Assembly (NCBI RefSeq): GCF_016008875.1
Contig: NZ_JADTQG010000017.1
Coordinates: forward strand, 99,333 to 163,332
From: Ectopseudomonas mendocina
GTDB lineage: Bacteria; Pseudomonadota; Gammaproteobacteria; Pseudomonadales; Pseudomonadaceae
Length of the DNA: 64,000 nucleotides
Reading direction: 5' to 3'
Part shown: positions 52,816-62,180 of the stretch, one piece after another
Numbering within the stretch: the stretch's first letter is position 1
Layout: every line of letters starts with the position of its first letter
Notes under the pieces: model-generated
The model's database searches: none
Seen by the model: the letters and a program-made list of their open reading frames with translations, nothing else
Told to the model about the DNA's origin: nothing
Position numbers and translations under genes: made by a program

Positions 52816-55116
52816 TCAGCTCCTGGTGCTGGACTGGCTACTTTTCGCGTCGTTGCGTGACGTGTTGTCGATGGTCTCGGCTGCTACCGGTTGTGGGGGG
52901 CCGAAGTGATAACCCTGGCCATAGTTGCAGCCTAGCTCACGCAGAAAATCGGCCTGGTCCGGTTGCTCGATGCCCTCTGCAAGGACCTTGAGGCCCAGGC
53001 TCTTGCCCAGCGCGATCACCGCACGGGCGATGGCGGCATCCTCGGGGTCGTCGGGCAGGCCGCGGACGAAGCTCTGGTCGAGCTTGAGCTTGTCCACCGG
53101 CAGGCGCTTGAGGCGCGCCAGCGAACTGTAGCCGGTGCCGAAGTCGTCGATCGCCAGGCGCACGCCCAGCGCGCGCAGGCTGGTCAGCAATTTCAGGGCG
53201 GCGTCGGGGTCTTCCATGATCGCGCTTTCGGTCACCTCCAGCTCCAGTTGCTCGGGAGGCAGGCCGGTTTCGGCGAGTACGCTGGCGACCTTCTGGTCGA
53301 GTTCGCCGCGGCTGAACAGACGGCTGGAGACGTTCACCGCGACGAAGCTCAACGCGTGCTCTTCGGTATTCCAGCGCACCATCTGGCGGCAGGCCTGTTC
53401 CAGCACCCAGGCGTCGATGACGCCGATCATGCCGTTGTCTTCGGCAATCGGGATGAATTCGCCGGGTGGAATCAGCCCGCGTTGCGGATGCTGCCAGCGC
53501 ACCAGCGCCTCCATGCCCACCTGGCGACCATCTCGCAGATCGTGCAGCGGCTGGTAGTAGACGCGCAGCTCCTGGTTATCCAGGGCGTGACGCAGGCTGC
53601 TGGCCAGCTCCACGCGCTGGCGGGCGTAGTCGGTCAGTTCCTGCACGTAGAAGGCATAGCCTTCGCGGCCGCTGCTCTTGGCCTTGAACAGCGCCGAGTC
53701 GGCATTGCGCAGGATCTGCTCGACGCTGTCGGCATCCTCGGGAAACAGGCTGATGCCGATGCTGGCGCCGATGTACAGCTCGTGACCGTCGAGGCGAAAA
53801 GGCGTTTCCAGGCTGCGCAACAGGCGCTGCGCCAGCTCGGCTGCCTGCGCAGCTTCGCTGCAATTCTCGCTGAGCAGGCCGAACTCGTCACCGCCCAACC
53901 GGGCCAGGGTGACGCCATTGGGCAGGTCTTGCTGCAGGCGCTCACCGACGCTCTTGAGCAGCAGGTCGCCGACGTTGTGGCCAAGGCTCTCATTGATGTG
54001 CTTGAAGTGGTCCAGATCGATCAGCAGCACTGCGCCGCGCAATTCCTCGATCCTGCTGCGTTCCAGCGCATGGGCGACGCGCTCGGTGAACAGCAGGCGG
54101 TTGGGCAGGTTGCTCAGCGGGTCGTGGTGGGCCAGGTAATCCAGCTCACGCTGCGAGCGCTTGAGCGCGGTGATATCGGAGAACACCGCCACGTAATGGC
54201 TGACGCGCCCCTGCTCGTCGTAGATCGCGCGTATGCATTGCCACTGCGGGTAGATTTCGCCGCTCTTGCGCCGGTTCCACACTTCGCCACTCCAGGCGCC
54301 GCGATTCTCCAGAGCGTGCCAAAGGCTTTGGTAGAAGGCGGCGTCGTGGCGGCCGGATTTGAGCAGCGTGGGGTGCTGGCCGAGAATTTCCTCGCTGCTG
54401 TAGCCGGTGATGCGGCTGAAGGCCGGATTGACGTGAACGATGCATTGCTCGGCATCGGTGACCAGTACGCCTTCCTGGGTGGCATCGAACACGGCTGCGG
54501 CCTGGCGCAGACTATCGTCGATGGCACGTTGCCGGGTGATGTCGCTGGCGATACCGATGAAGCGTTGTGGCTGACCGTTTTCGTCGCGCAGCAGACGACC
54601 GCGGGAGTGAATCCAGCGGTAGCTGCCATCGGCATGACGCAGGCGGTAGATATTCTCGTAGGGTTGTTCGCTCAATTCGGCATTGAGCGCATGCAGCGCG
54701 CGCTCCCGATCATCCGGATGCAGGCGTGCAGCCCAGTCTTCGCGGGTGTCGCCGAGCGTCTGCGGGGTCAGCCCGAGCAGCCTGGCATAGCCTTCGGAAA
54801 AGAATACGCGGCGGCTGGATACGTCCCAATCCCACAGGCCGTCGCGTGTGGCGTCCAGCGCCAGGCGCAGGCGTTCCTCGTTGCCCGTCAGTTGCAGGCG
54901 TGCGCTGCGATGTTGCCGGGCATGACGCTGCAGCACGAGGTAAAGCAGCGAACTGGTGAGTACGACGAAGAACAGGCCCTTGAGCGATTGCAGGCGATCC
55001 TGCTGCGCCACGGAAAGCCCCAGAGCCGCGAGTAGCTGATCACTGAGAAGAATCCATAGACCGGCCAGGAGCAGGTAGCCCAGGGTCAGACGCAAGGCGG
55101 CGGTGTCGATACGCAT
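52816..55116 (-). CDS. Membrane PAS-PAS-GGDEF-EAL protein
   Basis: 766 residues. Two helices near 10-34 and 45-64, PAS about 78-200 and 205-325, GGDEF at 408-412 and EAL starting near 536 (MEALVRW), with DDFGTGYSSL and an EGIEQ segment. Both cyclase and phosphodiesterase motifs look intact. First gene of the seven-gene unit; divergent from the desaturase at 55284 (167 bases). From memory, P. aeruginosa PA0285 is a similar protein next to desA. Confidence 0.92.
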   Translation of the reverse strand: MRIDTAALRLTLGYLLLAGLWILLSDQLLAALGLSVAQQDRLQSLKGLFFVVLTSSLLYLVLQRHARQHRSARLQLTGNEERLRLALDATRDGLWDWDVSSRRVFFSEGYARLLGLTPQTLGDTREDWAARLHPDDRERALHALNAELSEQPYENIYRLRHADGSYRWIHSRGRLLRDENGQPQRFIGIASDITRQRAIDDSLRQAAAVFDATQEGVLVTDAEQCIVHVNPAFSRITGYSSEEILGQHPTLLKSGRHDAAFYQSLWHALENRGAWSGEVWNRRKSGEIYPQWQCIRAIYDEQGRVSHYVAVFSDITALKRSQRELDYLAHHDPLSNLPNRLLFTERVAHALERSRIEELRGAVLLIDLDHFKHINESLGHNVGDLLLKSVGERLQQDLPNGVTLARLGGDEFGLLSENCSEAAQAAELAQRLLRSLETPFRLDGHELYIGASIGISLFPEDADSVEQILRNADSALFKAKSSGREGYAFYVQELTDYARQRVELASSLRHALDNQELRVYYQPLHDLRDGRQVGMEALVRWQHPQRGLIPPGEFIPIAEDNGMIGVIDAWVLEQACRQMVRWNTEEHALSFVAVNVSSRLFSRGELDQKVASVLAETGLPPEQLELEVTESAIMEDPDAALKLLTSLRALGVRLAIDDFGTGYSSLARLKRLPVDKLKLDQSFVRGLPDDPEDAAIARAVIALGKSLGLKVLAEGIEQPDQADFLRELGCNYGQGYHFGPPQPVAAETIDNTSRNDAKSSQSSTRS

Positions 55117-55283
55117 GGGTGGGCGGCTACGCTCCCTGGAAATGTTGGGCAGTATAGAGGCGGTGGCTCTGAAACATTCTTATCTAAAAGACCAACTGGT
55201 TTTCTGGCATGGGTCAGGGATAATGTGATCTGGTTCGTCCTTGTAGGACAACCGCGTTTCCCTATCAAGAGGCAACAGCGCCC

Positions 55284-56474
55284 ATGTGGTACAACGGTTT
55301 ACTCGACCTGTCGGTCTGGCAGCTGGTGGCTGCGACCTTGCTGATGACGCATGTGACCATCGTCAGCGTCACCATCTATCTGCACCGCTACTCTGCGCAT
55401 CGGGCATTGGAACTGCACCCGGCGCTCAAGCATTTCTTCCGTTTCTGGCTGTGGTTGACCACCGGCCAGAACACCCGCGAGTGGACCGCGATTCACCGTA
55501 AGCATCACGCCAAGTGCGAAACCGTCGATGATCCGCACAGTCCGGTCATCAAGGGTCTGAGCACTGTGCTGCGCAAAGGTGCCGAGCTCTATCAGGAAGA
55601 GGCGAAGAATCAGGAAACCCTGCGCATCTATGGCAAGAACTGCCCGGATGACTGGATCGAGCGCAATGTCTACAGCCGCTATCCGATTGGCGGCGTGGTC
55701 TTGATGGTGATCATCGATCTGGCCCTGTTCGGTGTGCTCGGCATGACCGTCTGGGCGATCCAGATGATGTGGATTCCGTTCTGGGCCGCCGGCGTGATCA
55801 ACGGCCTGGGCCACGCGATCGGCTATCGCAACTTCGAATGCCGCGACGCTGCTACCAACCTGGTGCCGTGGGGCATCATCATCGGTGGCGAAGAGCTGCA
55901 CAACAACCACCATACCTACCCCAACAGCGCCAAGTTGTCGGTGAAGAAATGGGAATTCGACATGGGCTGGGCCTGGATCAAGCTGTTCAGCTTCCTCGGC
56001 CTGGCCAAGGTGCAGCGCGTCGCGCCCATCGCCCATCGCGTGGAAGGCAAGGGGCATCTGGACATGGACACTGCCATGGCCATTCTCAACAACCGTTTCC
56101 AGATCATGGCGCAGTACCGCAAGCTGGTGATCGCGCCGCTGGTCAAGCAGGAAGTGGCCAAGGCCGACGAGTCCGTTCGTCACCTGTTCCGTCGTGCCAA
56201 GCGTTTGCTGTCGCGCGAACCGAGCCTGCTGGAAGAGCAGCACCATGCGCGCATCGCCGACATGCTGGCGCAAAGCCAGGCGCTCAAGGTGATCTACGAG
56301 AAGCGCCTGGCGTTGCAGCAGATCTGGGTCAAGACCAGCAGCAACGGCCATGACATGCTCGAGGCCATGAAGCAGTGGGTGCACGAGGCCGAGGCCAGTG
56401 GCATCCAGTCGCTGCGAGAGTTCGCCGAGCAGCTCAAGACCTACTCGCTGCGACCTTCCGGCGTCACTGCCTGA
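55284..56474 (+). CDS. desA: Membrane fatty acid desaturase (delta-9, DesA-like)
   Basis: 396 residues with the three His boxes HRYSAH (34-39), HRKHH (71-75) and HNNHH (206-210) that bind the di-iron centre, plus membrane segments. Inserts a cis double bond in acyl chains. The long C-terminal helical extension is usual for this pseudomonad group. DesA (phospholipid) and DesB (acyl-CoA) types are hard to separate; the neighbouring GGDEF-EAL gene favours desA. Ends at a clear terminator. Confidence 0.85.
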   Translation: MWYNGLLDLSVWQLVAATLLMTHVTIVSVTIYLHRYSAHRALELHPALKHFFRFWLWLTTGQNTREWTAIHRKHHAKCETVDDPHSPVIKGLSTVLRKGAELYQEEAKNQETLRIYGKNCPDDWIERNVYSRYPIGGVVLMVIIDLALFGVLGMTVWAIQMMWIPFWAAGVINGLGHAIGYRNFECRDAATNLVPWGIIIGGEELHNNHHTYPNSAKLSVKKWEFDMGWAWIKLFSFLGLAKVQRVAPIAHRVEGKGHLDMDTAMAILNNRFQIMAQYRKLVIAPLVKQEVAKADESVRHLFRRAKRLLSREPSLLEEQHHARIADMLAQSQALKVIYEKRLALQQIWVKTSSNGHDMLEAMKQWVHEAEASGIQSLREFAEQLKTYSLRPSGVTA

Positions 56475-56493
56475 TCGTCATTCGTTACAAGAG

Positions 56494-56525
56494 AAGGCCC
56501 GCCGAACTGGCGGGCCTTTGTGTTT
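56494..56525 (+). terminator. Rho-independent terminator after the desaturase
   Basis: Stem AAGGCCCGCC / GGCGGGCCTT with a GAACT loop, then TGTGTTT. Confidence 0.88.
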
Positions 56526-56571
56526 GTCCAACAGCTCGCACTATGCTCAATTCAATGCGAGGCAAGGCGGG

Positions 56572-57555
56572 ATGGCCGCTGTAATGGACGATCAAGGCAA
56601 CGCTGTTTCCGAGTTGGAAGAACTCACCCTGGCTCTGCTGCACAGCCGGGCCGAAGTGGAACGTCTGGGTGAACGCGAGCAGCTGTTCAGCAGTCTGCTT
56701 GGCAGCGTCAACGCGGTGCTCTGGGCCTTCGACTGGAACGAGCAGCGGATGATTTATGTAAGCCCTGCCTATGAGCGCATTTTTGGTCGCTCTGCCGCTT
56801 TACTGTTGGCTGACTACGGCGAATGGCGCAACAGCATTTACCCGGATGATCTCGATTACGCCGCCGAAAGCCTGGCCAAGGTGCTGGAAACCGGCGCTGT
56901 GGAGTCGCGCGAGTACCGCATCATTCGCGCCGATGGCCAACTGCGCTGGCTCAGCGACAAGTGTTTCGTCAGCCCGAGGCTGGGCTCGGTACAAGGCAAT
57001 GTGATCGTCGGCATCGCCGAAGACATCACCGAGAAAAAGCGTCTGGAGGGGGAGCTGCATCGCCTGGCCACCACCGACGTGCTGACCCAGAGCAGCAATC
57101 GCAGACACTTCTTCGAGTGTGCCCGCCGCGAGTTCGAACATGCGCGCAAGTTTGGTAGCCCATTGGCCTTCCTGCTGCTCGATCTCGATGACTTCAAGAA
57201 GATCAACGACCAGTACGGTCATCAGATCGGTGACGAGGTGTTGCGGCGCTTGGCTCATTGCGGCAGCAATGCCCTGCGACGCGGCGATCTGTTCGGGCGT
57301 ATCGGCGGCGAGGAGTTCGCGGCGCTGTTTCCCGGCTGCGAGCAGGACGTGGCCTTGCAGGTGGCTGAACGACTGCAGCGTGAGGTGCAACGCCTCAGCT
57401 TTCAGCATGAAGGCACCAGCTTCAGCATTACCGTTAGCCAGGGTCTGACCAGTCTGCTGGCGACCGATGTCAGCCTCGATGCGCTTTACGCACGCGCCGA
57501 TGCAGCGATGTATCTGGCCAAGCGGCAAGGCAAGAACCAGATCGTGCTGGGATGA
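56572..57555 (+). CDS. PAS-GGDEF diguanylate cyclase
   Basis: 327 residues from ATG 56572 (AAGGCGGG just before) or 323 from ATG 56584. PAS (about 30-150, SVNAVLWAFDWNEQRMIYVS; IAEDITEKK) and a GGDEF domain with GGEEF near 245-249. A cytosolic c-di-GMP synthase. P. aeruginosa PA0290, beside oprE, has this architecture as far as I recall. Preceded by the desaturase terminator, so it needs its own promoter. Confidence 0.9.
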   Translation: MAAVMDDQGNAVSELEELTLALLHSRAEVERLGEREQLFSSLLGSVNAVLWAFDWNEQRMIYVSPAYERIFGRSAALLLADYGEWRNSIYPDDLDYAAESLAKVLETGAVESREYRIIRADGQLRWLSDKCFVSPRLGSVQGNVIVGIAEDITEKKRLEGELHRLATTDVLTQSSNRRHFFECARREFEHARKFGSPLAFLLLDLDDFKKINDQYGHQIGDEVLRRLAHCGSNALRRGDLFGRIGGEEFAALFPGCEQDVALQVAERLQREVQRLSFQHEGTSFSITVSQGLTSLLATDVSLDALYARADAAMYLAKRQGKNQIVLG

Positions 57556-57974
57556 GGCTGGCGATTTTCCGCCTGAGAGCTGGTTCTCATGGGCGGAAAA
57601 TTGCCGACACTGAATGTCATTGACTGGTCATTCGTCTGCAGAAAAACTGTAACCTGTTGTTCTAGAAGCCTTACACTCACGCTGGCAGGAGCTGGCGCGC
57701 TATCTGCATAGCCCCGCCAGATGCCGGCAGGATGTCGGCGTAAAATAACAACGACGAGAGAGTTCTCCTCATGCACCACTCTGCCCTCATTCCGGTCGCT
57801 TCGTTGCGTTCGCCGTTGTTGCGTTCTTCCTGAGTTTTCACGCGCCTATTCGAGCCCGGCTTTAGCCGTGTCCTGGCTCGCGGGTGCGTATGCCCCATTC
57901 GTTCCGGCCTGCCTCTTCGTGCCGAAGCCTGCGCCGGACGATGCGTCACCTTAAACACACTGGAGAGAAACATA
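57556..57974. promoter_or_regulatory. Leader region of the OprE-like porin
   Basis: 419 bases. A stem TTTTCCGCC / GGCGGAAAA (57565-57600) with an inner TGAGA/TCTCA stem may end the cyclase transcript. A short open frame of 20 codons begins at ATG 57771 with GAGAGAG upstream. The rest is a long leader to the porin, with GGAGAG just before its ATG. No exact ANR box (TTGATnnnnATCAA) was found. Confidence 0.5.
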
Positions 57975-59285
57975 ATGAGAAAGACCTCCCTGGCACTGGC
58001 CGTAGCCGCCAGCACCCTGGGCCTGAGCCAAGTCGCCTTCGCCGATTTCATCGGTGACAGCAAGGCCAGCTTGACCATGCGCAACTTCTACTTCGACCAG
58101 AACACCAAGAACACCACTAACAATAATGGTGAGGCCAGCGAGTGGGGTCAGGGTTTCATCCTCAACTACCAGTCCGGTTTCACCGAGGGTACCGTGGGTT
58201 TCGGTGTTGATGCCGTGGGCATGCTGGGCGTGCGTTTGGATGGCGGTGGTCGTGCCAATAAAGCCGATCGTGACCGTACTCCGGGCCAGCTGTTCCCGCT
58301 GGAAAGCGATGGCAGCGCTGTGGATGACTTCAGCAAGGCTGGCGCGACTGCCAAGGTTCGCATCTCCAAGACCGAAGGCCGCATCGGCACTCTGATGCCG
58401 AAGCTGCCGATCCTGGTTTCCAACGACGGCCGCCTGCTGCCGCAGATGTTCGAAGGTGGCATGATCACCTCCAACGAAATCGACAACCTGACCCTGACTG
58501 CAGGTCAGATCGAGCGCGCCACCAGCCGTGCTTCGAGCAACAGCACCGGCTTGTCGGTCGCTGGCGGTAGCGAAGCATCCAACAAGTTCTACTTCGCTGG
58601 CGGTGACTGGAAGGTCAATAGCGACCTGACTGCGCAGTACTACTACGCGAATCTGGAAGACTATTACAAGCAGCATTTCGCTGGTCTGGGCCACAATCTG
58701 GCCCTGGGCGAAGGCAGCCTGAAGACCGACCTGCGTTATTTCCATACCACTTCCGACGGTAAGAACGGCAAGGAAGCGGGTTACTCCGTCGGTGGTTACA
58801 CCCGCAACGGTGACGGCGAGATCGACAACAACACCTGGAGCGCTGCCTTCACTTACAGCCTGGGTAGCCATGCCGTAATGCTCGGCCATCAGCGTGTTTC
58901 CGAAGACAGCAACTTCGTCCAGCTGAACCAGGGCGGCATCGAAGGTTCCGCGGGCGCCAGCGTATATTTGCTGACCGACCGTCTGGTTAACAGCTTCACC
59001 CGCGCCGGTGAGCGCACCACCTTCGGTCAGTACAGCTATGACTTCGCCAGCGTCGGCGTGCCGGGCCTGAAGGCTTCGGTAGCCTATCTGAAGGGCACCA
59101 ATATCAAGACCACTGGCAGCGATGCCAAAGAATGGGAGCGCGATATCGCTCTGGATTACGTCTTCCAGGACGGTGCTCTGAAAGGTCTGGGCCTGGGCTG
59201 GCGTAACGGTATGCTGCGTGGCAACGCCGCTACTGATGCCGACCAGAACCGTCTGATCGTCAGCTACACCCTGCCGCTGCTCTAA
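57975..59285 (+). CDS. oprE: OprD-family porin, OprE-like
   Basis: 436 residues; signal peptide to about VAFAD, then barrel strands ending LIVSYTLPLL. GGAGAG precedes the ATG. It is a paralogue of the porin at 15953 over its full length. It keeps seven internal Met and no Cys. The OprE name rests on its position after a PAS-GGDEF gene (as PA0290-PA0291) and on family resemblance. A terminator follows the stop after 41 bases. Confidence 0.85.
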   Translation: MRKTSLALAVAASTLGLSQVAFADFIGDSKASLTMRNFYFDQNTKNTTNNNGEASEWGQGFILNYQSGFTEGTVGFGVDAVGMLGVRLDGGGRANKADRDRTPGQLFPLESDGSAVDDFSKAGATAKVRISKTEGRIGTLMPKLPILVSNDGRLLPQMFEGGMITSNEIDNLTLTAGQIERATSRASSNSTGLSVAGGSEASNKFYFAGGDWKVNSDLTAQYYYANLEDYYKQHFAGLGHNLALGEGSLKTDLRYFHTTSDGKNGKEAGYSVGGYTRNGDGEIDNNTWSAAFTYSLGSHAVMLGHQRVSEDSNFVQLNQGGIEGSAGASVYLLTDRLVNSFTRAGERTTFGQYSYDFASVGVPGLKASVAYLKGTNIKTTGSDAKEWERDIALDYVFQDGALKGLGLGWRNGMLRGNAATDADQNRLIVSYTLPLL

Positions 59286-59326
59286 GGCGTTATTGGCAGG
59301 GCACTGTCTCTGCTTGCGCTCTAGCG

Positions 59327-59357
59327 AAAAGCCCGCATCGAAAGATGCGGGCTTTTT
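59327..59357. terminator. Bidirectional terminator between convergent genes
   Basis: AAAAGCCCGCATC / GATGCGGGCTTTTT with a GAAA loop. A-run on the left and T-run on the right, so it can end both the porin and the DUF2388 transcript. Confidence 0.92.
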
Positions 59358-59695
59358 CATTTTGCGTTCGCTACGTTCTCGCTCGCATTTGCCGACGCAG
59401 CGAGAATGGCACTGGCCAGGGCCATATCGTCGGCGTCCTGCAATTGCGGGTTGGCGCTGCGCAACTGCTGCATTGCAGCTTCCAGATGCGGGCCGCGGAT
59501 TTCGCCGTTGCTGGCGACGAAGCTGCTGGCGTCTTCTTCAGTCGCCGCGACCAGCTTGCGATCCTTGAATGTTAGGTAGGTCGAGGCGGTGGTAGCGCCC
59601 GAGGACAGAATATCGCGCAGCAGGCCATCGGCAGCTGCGGTCTGGGCGATCAGGCAGGCGCTGAACGCCAGCGCGGCACGGCTCGTTACACGCAT
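59357..59695 (-). CDS. DUF2388 family exported protein
   Basis: 112 residues from ATG 59695, which begins a signal peptide (ALAFSACLIAQTAAA). Mature part has LLRDILSSGATTASTYLTFKDRKLVAA and SFVASNGEIRGPHLEAAM, hallmarks of this pseudomonad family. Function unknown. AGGAG lies upstream. The NfeD-like gene is 88 bases upstream on the same strand. Confidence 0.85.
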   Translation of the reverse strand: MRVTSRAALAFSACLIAQTAAADGLLRDILSSGATTASTYLTFKDRKLVAATEEDASSFVASNGEIRGPHLEAAMQQLRSANPQLQDADDMALASAILAASANASENVANAK

Positions 59696-59783
59696 GATGA
59701 AGCTCCTGTAGGGTGGTTCCTCTCCTAGGAGTCTTTTTGGCCGCTTGTGGTTCCTCGCAGGCGATGGCCGGTTGCCACGCCGG

Positions 59784-60038
59784 TCAGTTCCGCAGCCTGT
59801 GCGCGCGATGTTGATGACGCCACCAGAGTAGTGCCGAAACGACTGCCAGCGCACCGAACAATAGAAACTGCCAGGCCCAGGGCAGATCCGGGAAAAGATA
59901 GGACAGCGCGCCGATGCCGACAGCCACCAGACCTATCCACAGCAGATAGCCACCGGCGCCGAACACCTCGAGAATCAACAGCAGGGTAGCCAGAGCCAGC
60001 CAGTCCCAGAACGACAGTTGTTGCAGGTAGGTGATCAT
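59784..60038 (-). CDS. Short NfeD-like membrane protein
   Basis: 84 residues: two hydrophobic segments (WDWLALATLLLILEVFGAGGYLLWIGLVAV and LLFGALAVVSALLWW). Short NfeD proteins usually pair with an SPFH/stomatin protein, but none lies next to it; the upstream 234 bases before the GspE gene are empty. Possibly membrane-organising; weakly understood. Confidence 0.75.
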   Translation of the reverse strand: MITYLQQLSFWDWLALATLLLILEVFGAGGYLLWIGLVAVGIGALSYLFPDLPWAWQFLLFGALAVVSALLWWRHQHRAHRLRN

Positions 60039-60272
60039 GAGAAGACGCGGCTACCTGTAGCTAGAGGGTTCGCCGGTCGCCTTTCGGTGTGCATCGTTTG
60101 GACTCCATTGCCAGATTCTTCCATCTAAGCATAGCCATCCGTGCTCTGCCGCCGACCCCTTCGCAAGGTGGGCGCGTGCCTGGTGATCCATGAGAACTGG
60201 TTGCCAATCCGGCTGGAGGGCGACGGCTAATTCGCAACTGAGCGATGATCGCTGGCGCGGCGCTGCGGATTG

Positions 60273-62057
60273 TCAGCGCTGCTCGCTCTGCGGCGTGACG
60301 CGCAGCACTTCCTCGATAGTGGTCAGCCCGGCCGCTACCTTCTGTGCGCCGGACAGGCGCAGGCTGCGCATGCCGTCCTTGAAGGCGGCGCGGCGCAGGG
60401 CGGTAAGGTCGGTGTCGGCATTGATCAGCGGCTTGATCGCGTCGTTGAGCAGCATGATCTCGTAGACCCCGGCCCGGCCGCGGTAGCCGGTTTCGCGGCA
60501 TTCCAGGCAGCCGACGGCGTGGTGCGCCTGAGTCGGCAGCGGCGAGCTCCAGGGCCGGGTCAGGCCGTTCCAGGTGTCCTCGTCCAGTTGCACCGGCGCC
60601 TTGCAGTGCGGGCACAGGGTACGCACCAGGCGCTGGGCCATGACGCCGAGGATGGTCGCCTTGAGCAGGTAATGCGGCACGCCCAGTTCGAGCAGACGGG
60701 TGATGGCGCTGGGGGCGTCATTGGTGTGCAGGGTGGAGAGCACCAAGTGACCGGTGAGCGCCGCCTGGATCGCCATTTCCGCGGTTTCCAGGTCGCGAAT
60801 TTCGCCGACCATGATGATGTCCGGGTCCTGACGCATCAGTGCGCGCACGCCGCTGGCGAAGTTCAGATCGATGTTGTGCTGCACCTGCATCTGGTTGAAG
60901 GCGCCCTCGATCATTTCGATGGGGTCTTCGATGGTGCAGACGTTCACCTCCGGTGTGGCCAGTTGCTTGAGCGTGGTGTACAGCGTGGTGGTCTTGCCCG
61001 AGCCGGTGGGGCCAGTGACCAGGATGATGCCGTTGGGCTGGCTGGTCATGCTGGCCCAGCGGCGCAGATCTTCGGGGGAGAAACCAAGCTGGTCCGGACT
61101 TTTCAGCAGCACTTCGGGGTCGAAGATGCGCATCACCATCTTCTCGCCGAAGGCAGTGGGCAGGGTGGACAGACGCAGCTCCACCTCGCCGCCGTCCGGG
61201 GTCTTGGTCTTGACCCGACCGTCCTGCGGTTTGCGCTTCTCGGCAATGTTCATGCGGCCGAGGTTCTTCAGGCGGCTGACCACCGCCATGGTGACCTGCG
61301 CCGGGAACTGGTAGACGGTGTGCAGTACGCCATCGATGCGAAAGCGCACGGAGCCCTGCTCACGGCGCGGTTCGATGTGGATATCGCTGGCGCGTTGCTG
61401 GAAGGCGTACTGGAACAGCCAGTCGACGATGTTAACTATATGCGCGTCGTTGGCATCCGGCTCCTGATCCTGGGCGCCCAGGCTCAGCAGTTGCTCGAAG
61501 TTGCCGACGCCGCTGACCTTCTGATCGGTGGCGCTTGCGCCACTGACCGAGCGCGCCAGGCGATAGAACTCGGTGGTGAAGCGCTGGATGTCGGCGGGGT
61601 TGGCCACTACGCGCTTGATCGGGCGCTTGAGCACATGAACCAGGTTGGCTTCCCAGCTGTGCACCAGCGGCTGGCTGCTGGCAATGGTGACGCACTCGCT
61701 GTCCACTGCCACGGCGAGAATCTTGTGGCGCTGGGCGAAGGCGTAGGACATCAGCGGGGTGATCGCCGGTACGTCGATCTTCAGCGGGTCGATGCGCAGG
61801 TAAGGTTGGCCGGCGAAGTTGGCCAGCCAGACGGTCAGGCTTTCCAGGTCGAGCTTCTTGCCCGGTCGCGTCAGGTCATCGACCTGTTGCGCCGCGAGGA
61901 ACTCCAGCGGGTGCTGGGCGTGGTTCAGCGAACTGCGGCGAATCGCCAGGCACTGCTCGGCCACGTTCTGATCGACCCGGCCCTGGGCCACCAGCTCGCG
62001 CAGCAGGTCGCCAAGATCCAGTACACGGTCAGGTGCGGTAGCGGTGAAGGCGGACAT
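60273..62057 (-). CDS. GspE/PulE/PilB-type secretion ATPase, orphan
   Basis: 594 residues. N-terminal T2SSE_N/MshEN-like region (about 1-160), then the ATPase: HIVNIVDWLFQYAFQQRASDIHIEP, Walker A GPTGSGKTTTLYTTL, Asp box IIMVGEIRDLETAEMAI, His box GHLVLSTLHTNDA, and a zinc-binding CPHC...CLEC near residue 480-510. The zinc site is typical of GspE/PilB. No gspF/pilC, pseudopilins or secretin lie in the window. May power a type II or type IV pilus-like machine encoded elsewhere. Confidence 0.9.
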   Translation of the reverse strand: MSAFTATAPDRVLDLGDLLRELVAQGRVDQNVAEQCLAIRRSSLNHAQHPLEFLAAQQVDDLTRPGKKLDLESLTVWLANFAGQPYLRIDPLKIDVPAITPLMSYAFAQRHKILAVAVDSECVTIASSQPLVHSWEANLVHVLKRPIKRVVANPADIQRFTTEFYRLARSVSGASATDQKVSGVGNFEQLLSLGAQDQEPDANDAHIVNIVDWLFQYAFQQRASDIHIEPRREQGSVRFRIDGVLHTVYQFPAQVTMAVVSRLKNLGRMNIAEKRKPQDGRVKTKTPDGGEVELRLSTLPTAFGEKMVMRIFDPEVLLKSPDQLGFSPEDLRRWASMTSQPNGIILVTGPTGSGKTTTLYTTLKQLATPEVNVCTIEDPIEMIEGAFNQMQVQHNIDLNFASGVRALMRQDPDIIMVGEIRDLETAEMAIQAALTGHLVLSTLHTNDAPSAITRLLELGVPHYLLKATILGVMAQRLVRTLCPHCKAPVQLDEDTWNGLTRPWSSPLPTQAHHAVGCLECRETGYRGRAGVYEIMLLNDAIKPLINADTDLTALRRAAFKDGMRSLRLSGAQKVAAGLTTIEEVLRVTPQSEQR

Positions 62058-62180
62058 GCGGGCTCCTCGGGGTCGGCCTGAACAAGGGTAGCAGGTCGTT
62101 CTTCAACGACCTTTCAGCCGAGCTAGGATGCCCGAAAAGCTGCGTGAGGGCGAAGTGTCTGGCGTGACCGAATGCCCGCT

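Noticed and set aside
52963..55035. Plus-strand open frame of 690 codons opposite GGDEF-EAL
   Set aside because: Pure shadow of the third-position GC bias; the true gene has intact GGDEF and EAL motifs on the minus strand.
57556..57974. Anaerobic ANR/FNR box expected for OprE
   Set aside because: I looked for TTGATnnnnATCAA and found only partial matches such as TTGAC near 57621; not convincing.
60270..62081. Plus-strand open frame of 603 codons opposite the GspE gene
   Set aside because: The minus strand carries all GspE motifs; the plus translation has no recognisable domain and low-complexity composition.
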